A stretch of 64,000 bases of DNA from DATIJJ01 sp964612855 (GTDB lineage Bacteria; Pseudomonadota; Gammaproteobacteria; DSM-16500). Each line of letters opens with the position of its first letter. Within the stretch, counting starts at the first letter, position 1. The position numbers and the translations under genes are program-made. Positions 16,639 through 25,204 of this stretch are shown one piece after another. Location: assembly GCA_964612855.1 (NCBI GenBank), contig CAZTDR010000003.1, positions 1-64,000 of the forward strand. Direction: 5' to 3'. The notes under the pieces are model-generated. The model ran no database searches. It was not told where the DNA came from and was given only the letters and a program-made list of their open reading frames with translations.

Positions 16639-19194
16639 ATGGATACTCCAATTGCGAAAGAAATACAGAAAGTCAGCCTGGAAGATGAGTTAAAACAATC
16701 CTATCTTGATTATGCCATGAGCGTTATTGTTGGGCGTGCTTTGCCTGATGTGCGGGATGGCCTAAAACCGGTTCATCGCCGCGTGTTATTTGCAATGCAT
16801 GAATTAGGCAATGACTGGAATAAACCACATAAAAAATCGGCGCGAGTCGTGGGTGATGTGATCGGTAAATACCATCCGCATGGTGATACGGCTGTTTATG
16901 ATACGGTGGTTCGCATGGCACAGCCATTTTCCATGCGTTACATGCTGGTGGATGGTCAAGGTAACTTCGGTTCTATCGACGGTGATGAAGCAGCCGCGAT
17001 GCGTTACACGGAAGTGCGCATGTCACGTTTTGCTCATGCATTATTGGCAGATTTGGAAAAACAAACGGTTGATTTTGTACCCAACTATGATGAGTCGGAA
17101 ATGTCTCCGACGGTGCTTCCGACCCAAATTCCTAATTTATTGGTCAATGGCTCTTCGGGTATTGCGGTGGGCATGGCGACGAATATCCCTCCCCATAATT
17201 TAACCGAAGTGATTAATGCTTGTATTGCCTTGATTGCCAATCCTGATATTACCATTGAAGAAATCATGCACCATATTCCAGGCCCTGATTTTCCCACCGC
17301 CGGTATTATTCACGGCCGTGCTGGTATTTTGGAAGCGTATCGAACAGGCCGCGGCCGTTTGTCAGTGCGCGGACGCACGAATATTGAAGTGGATGAAAAG
17401 TCCGGAAAAGAAAGAATTATTATCACTGAACTGCCTTATCAAGTGAATAAAGCGCGTTTAGTCGAACGTATTGCAGAGCTTGTCAAAGAAAAAAAATTAG
17501 AAGGCATTACGGCTTTACGTGATGAATCCGATAAGCAAGGCATGCGCGTTGTTGTTGAGTTAAGACGGGGTGAAAATTCCGAAGTTGTTTTAAATAATTT
17601 ATATGTTTATACGCAATTACAAAACGTATTTGGTATTAATACCGTGGCTTTGGTCGATGGACAGCCACGTATTTTAAACATCAAACAAGTTCTCGAAGCC
17701 TTTATTAAACACCGTCGTGAAGTGGTGACTCGCCGCACGATTTTTGATTTACGCAAAGCCCGAGAGCGCGCGCATATTTTAGAAGGCCTTGCTGTTGCCC
17801 TGGCAAATATTGATGAAATGATCACGTTGATCAAGAAAGCAAAAGATGCTGCCGAAGCAAAAATACAATTGCTAAGCCGCACTTGGCAATCAGCTGCCTT
17901 AATTACGATATTAAGCCGTGTGGATGAGATGAGTGAATATGGCTTAGCTGCCGATGGATATCATCTCTCTCCTGAGCAAGCACAATCCATTTTAGAAATG
18001 CGTTTGCATCGTTTAACTGGGTTAGAGCAAGATAAAATTTTAAATGAGCACAAAGAATTACAAATCCTCATTTCGGATTTAAATGAAATTTTGGCCAATC
18101 CACAGCGATTAATGCAAGTCATCCACGATGAATTACTCTTGATCAAAGATCAATTTGGTGATGAGCGCCGCACAGAAATTATCGAAAGCAGCGGTGATTT
18201 TTGTTTAGAAGATTTATTACCAGAAGAAGATGTCGTCGTCACATTATCGCATGAGGGTTATGCAAAATCTCAGCCTGTTACACTCTACCAAGCCCAGCAT
18301 CGTGGCGGCAAAGGTAAATCGGCAACAGCAGTGAAAGAAGAAGATTTTATCGAACGTGTACTGGTCGCTAATTCTCACGATACTATTTTGTGCTTCTCGA
18401 GTGAAGGCAAAGTATATTGGATGAAAGTATATCAATTACCGCAAGCCAGCCGAAATTCGCGTGGCAAGCCGATTGTCAATTTATTGCCGTTGGCTCAGGG
18501 CGAAAAAATTAGCGCTATTTTGCCGCTACGTGAATATCAAGAAAATCAATATGTGTTCATGGCAACCTCTCAAGGAACGGTCAAGAAAGTGGCCTTAACT
18601 GAATTTTCACGGCCCCGCAGTAACGGCATTATCGCTATCGAACTAAACGAAAATGATAAATTAATTGGTGTCGATCTGACGAATGGCACGCAAGAAGTGA
18701 TGTTATTTACCAATGCAGGTAAAGTCATTCGCTTTGCTGAAGAAGATGTGCGTGCGATGGGTAGAACGGCGCGCGGAGTGCGCGGTGTTAAATTGCAACA
18801 AAATCAAAAAGTAATCTCGCTCGTTGTCGTCCATCCAGAAGGGGATATCTTGACCGCAACTGAAAATGGTTATGGTAAACGTACGTCGATAGAGGAATAT
18901 CGTTCGACGGGTCGCGGTGGTCAGGGTGTGATTTCCATTCAAGTGAGTGAACGAAATGGTCAAGTCATTGGTGCAATTCAAGTCCATTCTTCCGATGTTA
19001 TGTTGATTAGCAATAAGGGCACGCTAGTTCGTGTGCCGGTGGCGGAAATTTCTCTGGTAGGGCGCAATACGCAAGGTGTTCGCTTAATTCAACTAACGAA
19101 CGATGAATTGCTCGTTGGATTAGAACCGGTTGCGACACTGCAAGAAATAGATACCAGCAGTAATCCCGCCAGCCCACAGGAAGAATCTGAATGA
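16639..19194 (+). CDS. gyrA: DNA gyrase subunit A
   Basis: Breakage-reunion subunit of DNA gyrase. The 851 residues carry the winged-helix/tower region with the quinolone-determining segment HPHGDTAVYDTVVRMAQPF. The position equivalent to E. coli Ser83 is Thr84 and Asp88 is retained, so no classical resistance change is evident. The catalytic tyrosine lies in AAAMRYTEVRM. The C-terminal beta-pinwheel contains a GyrA-box (QHRGGKG), which marks gyrase rather than topoisomerase IV. Its stop overlaps the cmk start by 4 nt (ATGA), so the two are translationally coupled. It is followed by cmk and rpsA, both essential. Confidence 0.98.
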   Translation: MDTPIAKEIQKVSLEDELKQSYLDYAMSVIVGRALPDVRDGLKPVHRRVLFAMHELGNDWNKPHKKSARVVGDVIGKYHPHGDTAVYDTVVRMAQPFSMRYMLVDGQGNFGSIDGDEAAAMRYTEVRMSRFAHALLADLEKQTVDFVPNYDESEMSPTVLPTQIPNLLVNGSSGIAVGMATNIPPHNLTEVINACIALIANPDITIEEIMHHIPGPDFPTAGIIHGRAGILEAYRTGRGRLSVRGRTNIEVDEKSGKERIIITELPYQVNKARLVERIAELVKEKKLEGITALRDESDKQGMRVVVELRRGENSEVVLNNLYVYTQLQNVFGINTVALVDGQPRILNIKQVLEAFIKHRREVVTRRTIFDLRKARERAHILEGLAVALANIDEMITLIKKAKDAAEAKIQLLSRTWQSAALITILSRVDEMSEYGLAADGYHLSPEQAQSILEMRLHRLTGLEQDKILNEHKELQILISDLNEILANPQRLMQVIHDELLLIKDQFGDERRTEIIESSGDFCLEDLLPEEDVVVTLSHEGYAKSQPVTLYQAQHRGGKGKSATAVKEEDFIERVLVANSHDTILCFSSEGKVYWMKVYQLPQASRNSRGKPIVNLLPLAQGEKISAILPLREYQENQYVFMATSQGTVKKVALTEFSRPRSNGIIAIELNENDKLIGVDLTNGTQEVMLFTNAGKVIRFAEEDVRAMGRTARGVRGVKLQQNQKVISLVVVHPEGDILTATENGYGKRTSIEEYRSTGRGGQGVISIQVSERNGQVIGAIQVHSSDVMLISNKGTLVRVPVAEISLVGRNTQGVRLIQLTNDELLVGLEPVATLQEIDTSSNPASPQEESE

Positions 19195-19880
19195 TGCAGA
19201 AACAACCCGTCATCACGATTGATGGCGCAAGTGGTACTGGAAAAGGCGTTGTGACTCACTTAGTGGCCAAGCAATTAGGATGGCGATTGCTCGATAGCGG
19301 TGCTTTGTATCGTGTACTGGCGTTGGCAGCACAAAAACATGGCGTTGCTTTAGATAATGAACCGGCCGTGACAGTCTTGGCCGAGCATTTAGACGTTCAG
19401 TTTATTGCGACAGAAATTGGCGCTCCACCGCGTATTTTATTAGAAGGGCAGGACGTTACTGAAACCATCCGTACGGAAAAAATGGGTAATGCGGCTTCTA
19501 AAATCGGTGTCTTACCGACTGTTAGAACTGCTTTATTAAGTCGCCAACGGGCTTTCCGCGAAGAGCCCGGTTTAGCGACTGATGGTCGTGATATGGGAAC
19601 CATCGTTTTTCCCGATGCCGATATTAAAATTTTCCTCTTAGCTAGCCCCGAAGAGCGCGCCCGCCGCCGTTATAATCAGTTGAAGGAAAAGGGCATTAAT
19701 GTTACCCTAGGCGACCTCGTTCTGGAGCTCCGCGAGCGCGATAAACGCGATCAAGAGCGAGCTGTTGCTCCATTAAGACCTGCTGCTGATGCGGTTTGCA
19801 TTGATACAGACCAGTTGACGATTGAACAAGTCGTTGAGCGTGTCATGGCCGAGGTCAAAAAAGTTTTTCCTGCGTTGTAA
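19191..19880 (+). CDS. cmk: Cytidylate kinase
   Basis: Phosphorylates CMP and dCMP to the diphosphates. 229 residues, the family length. The P-loop is GASGTGKG at residues 12-19. Further signatures are LLDSGALYRVLAL, the DGRDMGTIVFPDADIKIFL substrate region, and the RARRRYNQL lid. The start ATG overlaps the gyrA stop. The cmk-rpsA adjacency is widely conserved. An alternative start is the second ATG at 19194. Confidence 0.96.
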   Translation: MMQKQPVITIDGASGTGKGVVTHLVAKQLGWRLLDSGALYRVLALAAQKHGVALDNEPAVTVLAEHLDVQFIATEIGAPPRILLEGQDVTETIRTEKMGNAASKIGVLPTVRTALLSRQRAFREEPGLATDGRDMGTIVFPDADIKIFLLASPEERARRRYNQLKEKGINVTLGDLVLELRERDKRDQERAVAPLRPAADAVCIDTDQLTIEQVVERVMAEVKKVFPAL

Positions 19881-19985
19881 AGCGTAGTGGAATAGGTACG
19901 GTAATTATTTATTGTTGGACAGGCTGCGCTTTTCCACCACCCCATTAATAATTATCGTTTTTTTAACTAACAAGTTGTTTATTAA

Positions 19986-20005
19986 AGATCTTCCAAGATC
20001 TAGGA
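19986..20005 (+). promoter_or_regulatory. Hairpin next to the rpsA Shine-Dalgarno
   Basis: AGATCTT-CC-AAGATCT (19986-20001) is a perfect 7-bp stem with a 2-nt loop directly abutting AGGA (20002-20005), nine nucleotides before the rpsA ATG. A leader structure at this place suits S1 autoregulation as known from enterobacteria. The regulatory role here is inference. Confidence 0.4.
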
Positions 20006-20014
20006 ACCTAAAGT

Positions 20015-21718
20015 ATGTCCGAAAGTTTTGCGCAATTATTTGAAGAAAGCCTGAAAGAAACTCCCATGGTCCCCGGTGCGGTTATTAGCGGAACAGTCGT
20101 CCGTGTAAGCTCTGATTATGTTGTTGTCAGCGCTGGACTCAAGTCTGAATCCATTATTCCTATCGAACAATTTTCCGATGAACGCGGAAAAGTTGAAGTC
20201 AAGGTCGGTGACAAGGTGCGAGTTGCATTGGAAACCGTTGAAGATGGATTTGGTACAACCCGTTTATCTCGCGAACGCGCAAAACGTTTGGAAGCCTGGA
20301 TCGATTTAGAAAGTGCTTATGAGAAAAAAGAAATTGTCCGCGGCGTGATTCAAGGCCGTGTGAAAGGTGGTTTTACTGTTGAAATTAATAAAATCCGTGC
20401 TTTCTTGCCGGGTTCATTAGTGGATGTCAAACCGGTTCGCGATCCCGATTCGCTGGAAGGTAAGGAGTTTGACTTTAAAGTTATTAAGATTGATGCAAAA
20501 CGCAATAACATTGTCGTTTCCAGACGTTCTGCGATGGAAGCTGAAAACAGTGTTGAGCGCGAAGCTTTATTAGAAAAATTACATGAAGGCGATGAAGTTA
20601 AAGGTATCGTCAAAAATCTCACCGATTACGGCGCATTTATTGATTTAGGTGGCATTGATGGCTTATTACATATCACCGATATGTCTTGGAAGCGCATCAA
20701 ACATCCTAACGAAATTTTAGCGATTGGTGATGAAATCAAAGTTAAAATCTTAAAATTTGATCGTGATAATGCACGTGTTTCTTTAGGCTTGAAGCAATTA
20801 GGCGAAGATCCTTGGGCTGACATTAGCCATCGTTACCCAATCGGTAAACGTTTACGCGGTAACGTAACCAATATTACAGACTACGGCTGCTTTGTTGAAA
20901 TTGAAGAAGGCATTGAAGGCTTAGTACACGTTTCTGAAATGGATTGGACTAACAAAAACGTTAACCCTAATAAAGTGGTTCACTTAGGCCAAGAAGTGGA
21001 AGTGGTTGTGTTAGATATTGATGGCGAACGTCGTCGTATTTCACTCGGCTTGAAACAGTGCACACAAAATCCATGGGAAGAATTTGCTACCAGTCACCAA
21101 AAAGGCGATAAAATTTCCGGTAAAATCAAATCCATTACGGATTTCGGTATTTTCATCGGCTTGGATGGCGGCATTGACGGCTTGATTCACTTGTCGGATG
21201 TGTCTTGGAATGATGCTTCTGCGGAAGAAGCCGTACGCAAATTGCAAAAAGGCGACGAATTGGAAACCATTATTCTGACAATTGATGCAGAACGTGAGCG
21301 CATTTCGTTAGGCTTGAAACAATTAGCGGATGATCCGATTGCAAATTATCTAAATGAAAATGAAAAAGGCAGCGTTGTTTCCGGTAAAGTTCTTGAAGTG
21401 GATGCAAAATCCGCTGTCATTGAATTGGCTCCCGGTGTCAGTGGAACATTGCGTGCTTCTGAAATTTCACAAGATAAAGTGGATGATGCGCGTACTCGCT
21501 TAAATGTCGGCGATATGATTGAAGCTAAAATCACGGGTACAGATCGCAAGACCAATATGATTACGCTATCAATGAAATCTAAAGACGCCCCAGCGAAGAA
21601 AACCCGTGCCGCTGCTGGAACGGGAACGACCGCTGCTAAAAAGAAAGAAAAAGAAGCAGCACCGTTGAAAGCGACTTTAGGCGATTTGCTGAAAGCGAAG
21701 ATAGACGGTAAAGAGTAA
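20015..21718 (+). CDS. rpsA: 30S ribosomal protein S1
   Basis: RNA-binding ribosomal protein that docks mRNA on the 30S subunit. 567 residues with six S1 OB-fold repeats. Repeats 3-6 have the standard spacing, for example GIVKNLTDYGAFIDLGGIDG, GNVTNITDYGCFVEIEEGIE and GKIKSITDFGIFIGLDGGID. The C-terminal tail is Ala/Lys-rich. It follows cmk after 134 nt. Codon choice looks like that of a highly expressed gene. Unlike E. coli, no ihfB follows; lapA-lapB come next. Confidence 0.98.
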   Translation: MSESFAQLFEESLKETPMVPGAVISGTVVRVSSDYVVVSAGLKSESIIPIEQFSDERGKVEVKVGDKVRVALETVEDGFGTTRLSRERAKRLEAWIDLESAYEKKEIVRGVIQGRVKGGFTVEINKIRAFLPGSLVDVKPVRDPDSLEGKEFDFKVIKIDAKRNNIVVSRRSAMEAENSVEREALLEKLHEGDEVKGIVKNLTDYGAFIDLGGIDGLLHITDMSWKRIKHPNEILAIGDEIKVKILKFDRDNARVSLGLKQLGEDPWADISHRYPIGKRLRGNVTNITDYGCFVEIEEGIEGLVHVSEMDWTNKNVNPNKVVHLGQEVEVVVLDIDGERRRISLGLKQCTQNPWEEFATSHQKGDKISGKIKSITDFGIFIGLDGGIDGLIHLSDVSWNDASAEEAVRKLQKGDELETIILTIDAERERISLGLKQLADDPIANYLNENEKGSVVSGKVLEVDAKSAVIELAPGVSGTLRASEISQDKVDDARTRLNVGDMIEAKITGTDRKTNMITLSMKSKDAPAKKTRAAAGTGTTAAKKKEKEAAPLKATLGDLLKAKIDGKE

Positions 21719-21786
21719 TAATATCCACACAGAGGGGCACGGCTGTGCTGTGCCCTGCATGTGAACCACCGCGTCATCCCCGTCGG

Positions 21787-21814
21787 TTACAATTATCTTC
21801 TTGTTTGTTATAAT
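21787..21814 (+). promoter_or_regulatory. Candidate sigma-70 promoter for lapAB
   Basis: TTACAA (21787-21792), a 16-nt spacer, then a consensus TATAAT (21809-21814), about 40 nt before the lapA start. It lies after the rpsA stop and a degenerate REP-like stem (about 21733-21756), so lapAB can be transcribed independently of rpsA. Confidence 0.6.
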
Positions 21815-21856
21815 CCTGACTAATTGAAAGACTAACGTTTTAGACAGGAGCTTACC

Positions 21857-22147
21857 TTGCGCATTGTCACGTATTTATTATTAGTGGTTATCATCTTAAT
21901 AGGCATTACTTTTGCGGTGCTAAATCCGACCCCCGTGACCCTAAATTATTATATTGGGCAAAAAACCTTACCACTTTCCCTCTTATTGGTTTCTTTTTTT
22001 GGTATCGGCTCCGTGGCAGGCTTGCTCGTTGGTGGATGGTTAGTATTGAAAGTTAAAATGAAAAATTACCATCTCAAACAACGACTCAAAGTCGCTGAAA
22101 AGGAAGTCGAAAATTTACGTGCCATCCCATTACAGGATAGACATTAA
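21857..22147 (+). CDS. lapA: LapA family inner-membrane protein (DUF1049)
   Basis: 96 residues: two transmembrane segments (about 3-22 and 40-62) followed by a basic coiled cytoplasmic tail (KVKMKNYHLKQRLKVAEKEVENL). This is the LapA/YciS pattern. In E. coli LapA works with LapB in balancing LPS synthesis through FtsH and LpxC. The start is TTG at 21857, with AGGAG at 21846-21850. The stop overlaps the lapB ATG by one base, so the pair is coupled. Confidence 0.88.
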   Translation: MRIVTYLLLVVIILIGITFAVLNPTPVTLNYYIGQKTLPLSLLLVSFFGIGSVAGLLVGGWLVLKVKMKNYHLKQRLKVAEKEVENLRAIPLQDRH

Positions 22148-23310
22148 TGAGTATCTGGTGGTTAATATTAGTTATTACCTCAGTCTTTGGAGCTTGGTTG
22201 TTAGGTTATCAGTCACGACAAAGTCGTCTGATCGCTCAGCAAGTCAACTTGCCACGTGATTATTTAGTGGGTTTGAATTTTTTATTGAATGAAGAGCCTG
22301 ACAAGGCGGTTGATGTTTTTATTAAAATGTTAGAGGTGGATAGCAATACAGTCGAAACGCATTTAGCGGTAGGCAAACTATTTCGTCGTCGGGGGGAAGT
22401 AGACCGCGCGATTCGCATTCACCAAAATCTGATTGCGAGGCCGCAATTGGATAAAGCCTACCGTGAACAATCGTTATTTGAGTTAGGTCAGGATTATTTT
22501 AGCGCGGGTGTATTGGATCGTGCAGAACGTATTTTTTTAGAGGTCGTTAACATCAAAGAGTATACGGTCCCGGCTTTAGATGCGCTTTTAAATATTTATC
22601 AGCAAGAAAAAGAGTGGGTCAATGCCATTCAAACAGCAAACAAGCTTGAAAGTGCTACACGAAAAAATATGCAACCAACGATTGCCCATTATTATTGTGA
22701 GCTGGCGGAAGCTACTTTGCATAAAGGACAAAGTGAGCAAGCCCATCAATATTTAAAACAAGCCCTTGATGCAGATTCTCATTGCGTGCGAGCTACTTTA
22801 TTACTGGCCCGACTTGAAATGGGTAGAAGTGATTATAAAGCGGCCTTGAAAGCGTTAAAAAAAATAAAAAACCAAAATCCGGATTATTTATCGGAATCCA
22901 TTGATCATTTGGCTTCATGTTACGAAGAATTAAATGAAGAAGAAAAACTCGTGCGTTATTTAATGCAGATGTTGGAACAATTTCCCCACGTTCCAGTCGT
23001 GTTGATTCTTTCTGAGCGTATTCAAAAAAGAAAAGGTGATAAAGTGGCAGCGAAATATGTCGCCGATTACGTGAGACGTTATCCGACATTACGCGGGTTA
23101 CATTTATTTATTAATTTATATATTTCTAGCACCGAAGGTCGTGCGCGAGATGATTTAACGATTTTGCAGAATTTAACGAAAAAATTATTAGCGGATAAAC
23201 CGGATTATCAGTGTGTTTCTTGTGGGTTTTCCGGGAAAACATTGCATTGGTTGTGCCCGGGTTGCAAACAATGGAGTTCGACTAAGCCGATGCATTGTTT
23301 GGAGCATTGA
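22147..23310 (+). CDS. lapB: LapB, LPS assembly/LpxC turnover regulator
   Basis: 387 residues (E. coli LapB/YciM 389). It has an N-terminal membrane anchor (WWLILVITSVFGAWLLGY), a run of TPR repeats through the middle, and a C-terminal rubredoxin-like metal site (CVSCGFSGKTLHWLCPGC). It recruits FtsH to degrade LpxC, coupling LPS and phospholipid synthesis, and acts at the cytoplasmic face of the inner membrane. It is coupled to lapA. A long hairpin at 23319-23392 follows and may terminate or stabilise the transcript. Confidence 0.94.
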   Translation: MSIWWLILVITSVFGAWLLGYQSRQSRLIAQQVNLPRDYLVGLNFLLNEEPDKAVDVFIKMLEVDSNTVETHLAVGKLFRRRGEVDRAIRIHQNLIARPQLDKAYREQSLFELGQDYFSAGVLDRAERIFLEVVNIKEYTVPALDALLNIYQQEKEWVNAIQTANKLESATRKNMQPTIAHYYCELAEATLHKGQSEQAHQYLKQALDADSHCVRATLLLARLEMGRSDYKAALKALKKIKNQNPDYLSESIDHLASCYEELNEEEKLVRYLMQMLEQFPHVPVVLILSERIQKRKGDKVAAKYVADYVRRYPTLRGLHLFINLYISSTEGRARDDLTILQNLTKKLLADKPDYQCVSCGFSGKTLHWLCPGCKQWSSTKPMHCLEH

Positions 23311-23318
23311 ATAACCGC

Positions 23319-23392
23319 GTCATCGCCGAATGCTTTTATTGGGGATCTTCTCATGGGTACATAGATCCCCGATAAAAGCATTCGGCGATGAC
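23319..23392. repeat. Long inverted repeat, GTCATC-CCGAATGC family
   Basis: 30-bp arms at 23319-23348 and 23363-23392 are inverse complements with one T/C difference. They begin GTCATCGCCGAATGCTTTTA. The loop is 14 nt. Related copies are at 40559-40812 (interrupted) and 51693-51723 (short). It lies between lapB and dusA and could serve as a transcript-end hairpin. Confidence 0.85.
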
Positions 23393-23429
23393 AGTTATTT
23401 CATTCAGCGTATTATTCCTGGAAATTATT

Positions 23430-24401
23430 ATGAACACCCTCAACCGTAAAATCTCCGTCGCTCCGATGATGGACTGTACCGATCGTCACGATCGTTACTT
23501 TCTGCGCTTAATTGCGCCGCATGTTTTGCTCTATACCGAAATGGTCACCACCGGTGCTTTGTTACATGGCGATTATCAGCGCTTTCTGGCGTTTGATACA
23601 TTAGAACATCCGGTTGCATTACAATTGGGCGGGAGCGAACCCAGTCAATTAGCGGCTTGTGCACGCATGGGCGAAGATTTTGGTTATGATGAAATTAATT
23701 TGAATGTCGGCTGTCCTAGCGATCGGGTCAAAGCTGGCCGCTTTGGTGCTTGTTTGATGTTAGAGCCCGAGTGGGTAGGCCAGTGTGTTCTCGCCATGCA
23801 ACAAGCCGTAAAAATACCCGTTACAGTCAAGTGCCGTATTGGCGTTGATTTGCAAGACTCCTACGAGACATTAACACATTTTATTAACACCGTGAGCCAT
23901 GCGGGATGTAAGGTTTTTATTATCCACGCTCGTAAAGCCTGGCTGAATGGATTGAGTCCCAAACAAAATCGCGAAATTCCTCCGCTACGTTATGATGTAG
24001 TGCATGCTATTAAGCGAGATTTCCCCCATTTGACGATTGTTATAAATGGCGGTATTAAGCAATTAACCGAAGTGGAAGAACATTTACAGCAAGTTGACGG
24101 CGTGATGATTGGTAGAGAAGCCTATTCCAATCCGTATTTATTGGCCGAAATTGAAAAGAAAATTTTTTCCTTTGAGCTCGCAGAACGTGCAGAAGTGATT
24201 CGCCAATTTATTCCTTATATTGAGCAGCAACTGAGTCATAATGTTAAATTATCTAGCATAACTCGTCATATTTTAGGTTTGTATCAAGGCCAAAAAGGTG
24301 CCAGAATGTGGCGTCGTCATTTGAGCGAGAATGCTCATCAATTGAATGCGGGTACGAGTATTATAAAAGAGGCGTTAAGCTATGTACGAAACGATGCATA
24401 A
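23430..24401 (+). CDS. dusA: tRNA-dihydrouridine(20/20a) synthase
   Basis: FMN/NADPH enzyme that reduces uridine 20/20a in the D loop of tRNA. About 323 residues. The TIM-barrel start SVAPMMDCTDRHDRYF is typical of DusA. The catalytic cysteine is C95 in LNVGCPSDRV. KCRIGVD, IIHARKAWLNGLSPKQNREIPPL and VINGGI (FMN phosphate site) are present. An upstream in-frame ATG at 23388 is inside the inverted repeat, so the start at 23430 is chosen. Its last 20 nt overlap the next small gene. Confidence 0.96.
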   Translation: MNTLNRKISVAPMMDCTDRHDRYFLRLIAPHVLLYTEMVTTGALLHGDYQRFLAFDTLEHPVALQLGGSEPSQLAACARMGEDFGYDEINLNVGCPSDRVKAGRFGACLMLEPEWVGQCVLAMQQAVKIPVTVKCRIGVDLQDSYETLTHFINTVSHAGCKVFIIHARKAWLNGLSPKQNREIPPLRYDVVHAIKRDFPHLTIVINGGIKQLTEVEEHLQQVDGVMIGREAYSNPYLLAEIEKKIFSFELAERAEVIRQFIPYIEQQLSHNVKLSSITRHILGLYQGQKGARMWRRHLSENAHQLNAGTSIIKEALSYVRNDA

Positions 24402-24651
24402 AATTTTATATACGTTAGCGGATCCAGTAGGCTTGCTGGGTGTATTAGCACTGCTTGTTGCCTATTTTTTTCTAAGCACGGGCCGTTGGTCTGCCAATAG
24501 TACTCAATATCAAGGTTGTAATTTACTTGGGGCATTATTAATTTTATATTCACTGTTCTTTCATTGGAATTTATCCTCGTTTGTCATTCAAATAGCGTGG
24601 GTGTTAATTAGTTTGATTGGAATGAGTCGAATAAAATCCCGTCATAAATAA
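24382..24651 (+). CDS. CBU_0592-type small membrane protein, copy 1
   Basis: 89 residues with about three hydrophobic segments: DPVGLLGVLALLVAYFFLS, LLGALLILYSLFF and VIQIAWVLISLIGMSRI. It matches the small CBU_0592 family first noted in Coxiella; no biochemical role is known to me. The start ATG lies inside the dusA 3' end, with GAGG about 8 nt upstream, so it is translated in a unit with dusA. It is a close paralogue of the next gene and a tandem duplication is likely. Confidence 0.75.
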   Translation: MYETMHKILYTLADPVGLLGVLALLVAYFFLSTGRWSANSTQYQGCNLLGALLILYSLFFHWNLSSFVIQIAWVLISLIGMSRIKSRHK

Positions 24652-24674
24652 AAACAAACAAGACAAGGTACGCA

Positions 24675-24941
24675 ATGATGTATGAAATATTATATAGGTT
24701 GGCTGATCCCATCGGTCTTATTGGCGTTTCGGCCTTACTTATCGCTTACTTTTGTTTAAGCACGGGCCGTTGGTTATCCGATAGTATGATTTATCAAACG
24801 TATAATTTAATCGGTGCTTTATTGATTTTGTACTCGTTATTATTCCATTGGAATCTGTCAGCATTTGTGGTGGAAGTGGCATGGGTAATTATTAGCTTGA
24901 TCGGAATAAAACGAATAAAATGCGGTAAGAAAACAAAATAA
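24675..24941 (+). CDS. CBU_0592-type small membrane protein, copy 2
   Basis: 88 residues, aligned end to end with the preceding gene: ADPIGLIGVSALLIAYFCLS, CLSTGRW, NLIGALLILYSLLFHWNLSAF and VAWVIISLIGIKRIK. The conserved TGRW and FHWNLS segments between the hydrophobic stretches are the strongest shared parts. AAGG precedes the ATG at 24675; the second ATG at 24678 is also possible. Function is unknown. A pair of similar small membrane proteins could form a hetero-oligomer, but that is only a suggestion. Confidence 0.75.
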   Translation: MMYEILYRLADPIGLIGVSALLIAYFCLSTGRWLSDSMIYQTYNLIGALLILYSLLFHWNLSAFVVEVAWVIISLIGIKRIKCGKKTK

Positions 24942-25057
24942 CCGGAAGAAAGTAGAATAAAAAAGAGAAAATATTCAGGTTAAAGTCTGTAACTGATAGT
25001 TTAGTTGTATGATTTTTGTCGTGCGTTACCAGCTTTGCTGGAGAGAAAAATACTTTA

Positions 25058-25133
25058 TGTAGGGGCGGACCCGTGTGTCCGCCCGGACTTTACGGTTGAG
25101 GCCGCTGGGCGGAAACACGGGTCCGTCCCTACA
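25058..25133. repeat. Inverted REP-like pair, GTAGGGGCGGAC family
   Basis: Left unit TGTAGGGGCGGACCCGTGTG... and right unit ending GTCCGTCCCTACA, with GTAG feet outward. It lies within a longer repeat-like stretch running from about 24986 (TCTGTAACT) to 25185 (AGTTACAGA), with TTTTTGTC motifs inside both ends. The apparent ORF over this region is only the translated repeat. Confidence 0.85.
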
Positions 25134-25204
25134 ATTCCGATAATTTATAAAGAATTAAATTTTTGTCTCTATAGAGAGTTACAGATCATCCACCCACCTA
25201 GCAG

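Noticed and set aside
16870..16920. Quinolone-resistance change in GyrA
   Set aside because: Thr at the Ser83 position is wild type in several genera (for example Pseudomonas) and the Asp87 equivalent is kept.
23388..23429. N-terminal extension of dusA
   Set aside because: It begins inside the inverted repeat; DusA homology starts at 23430.
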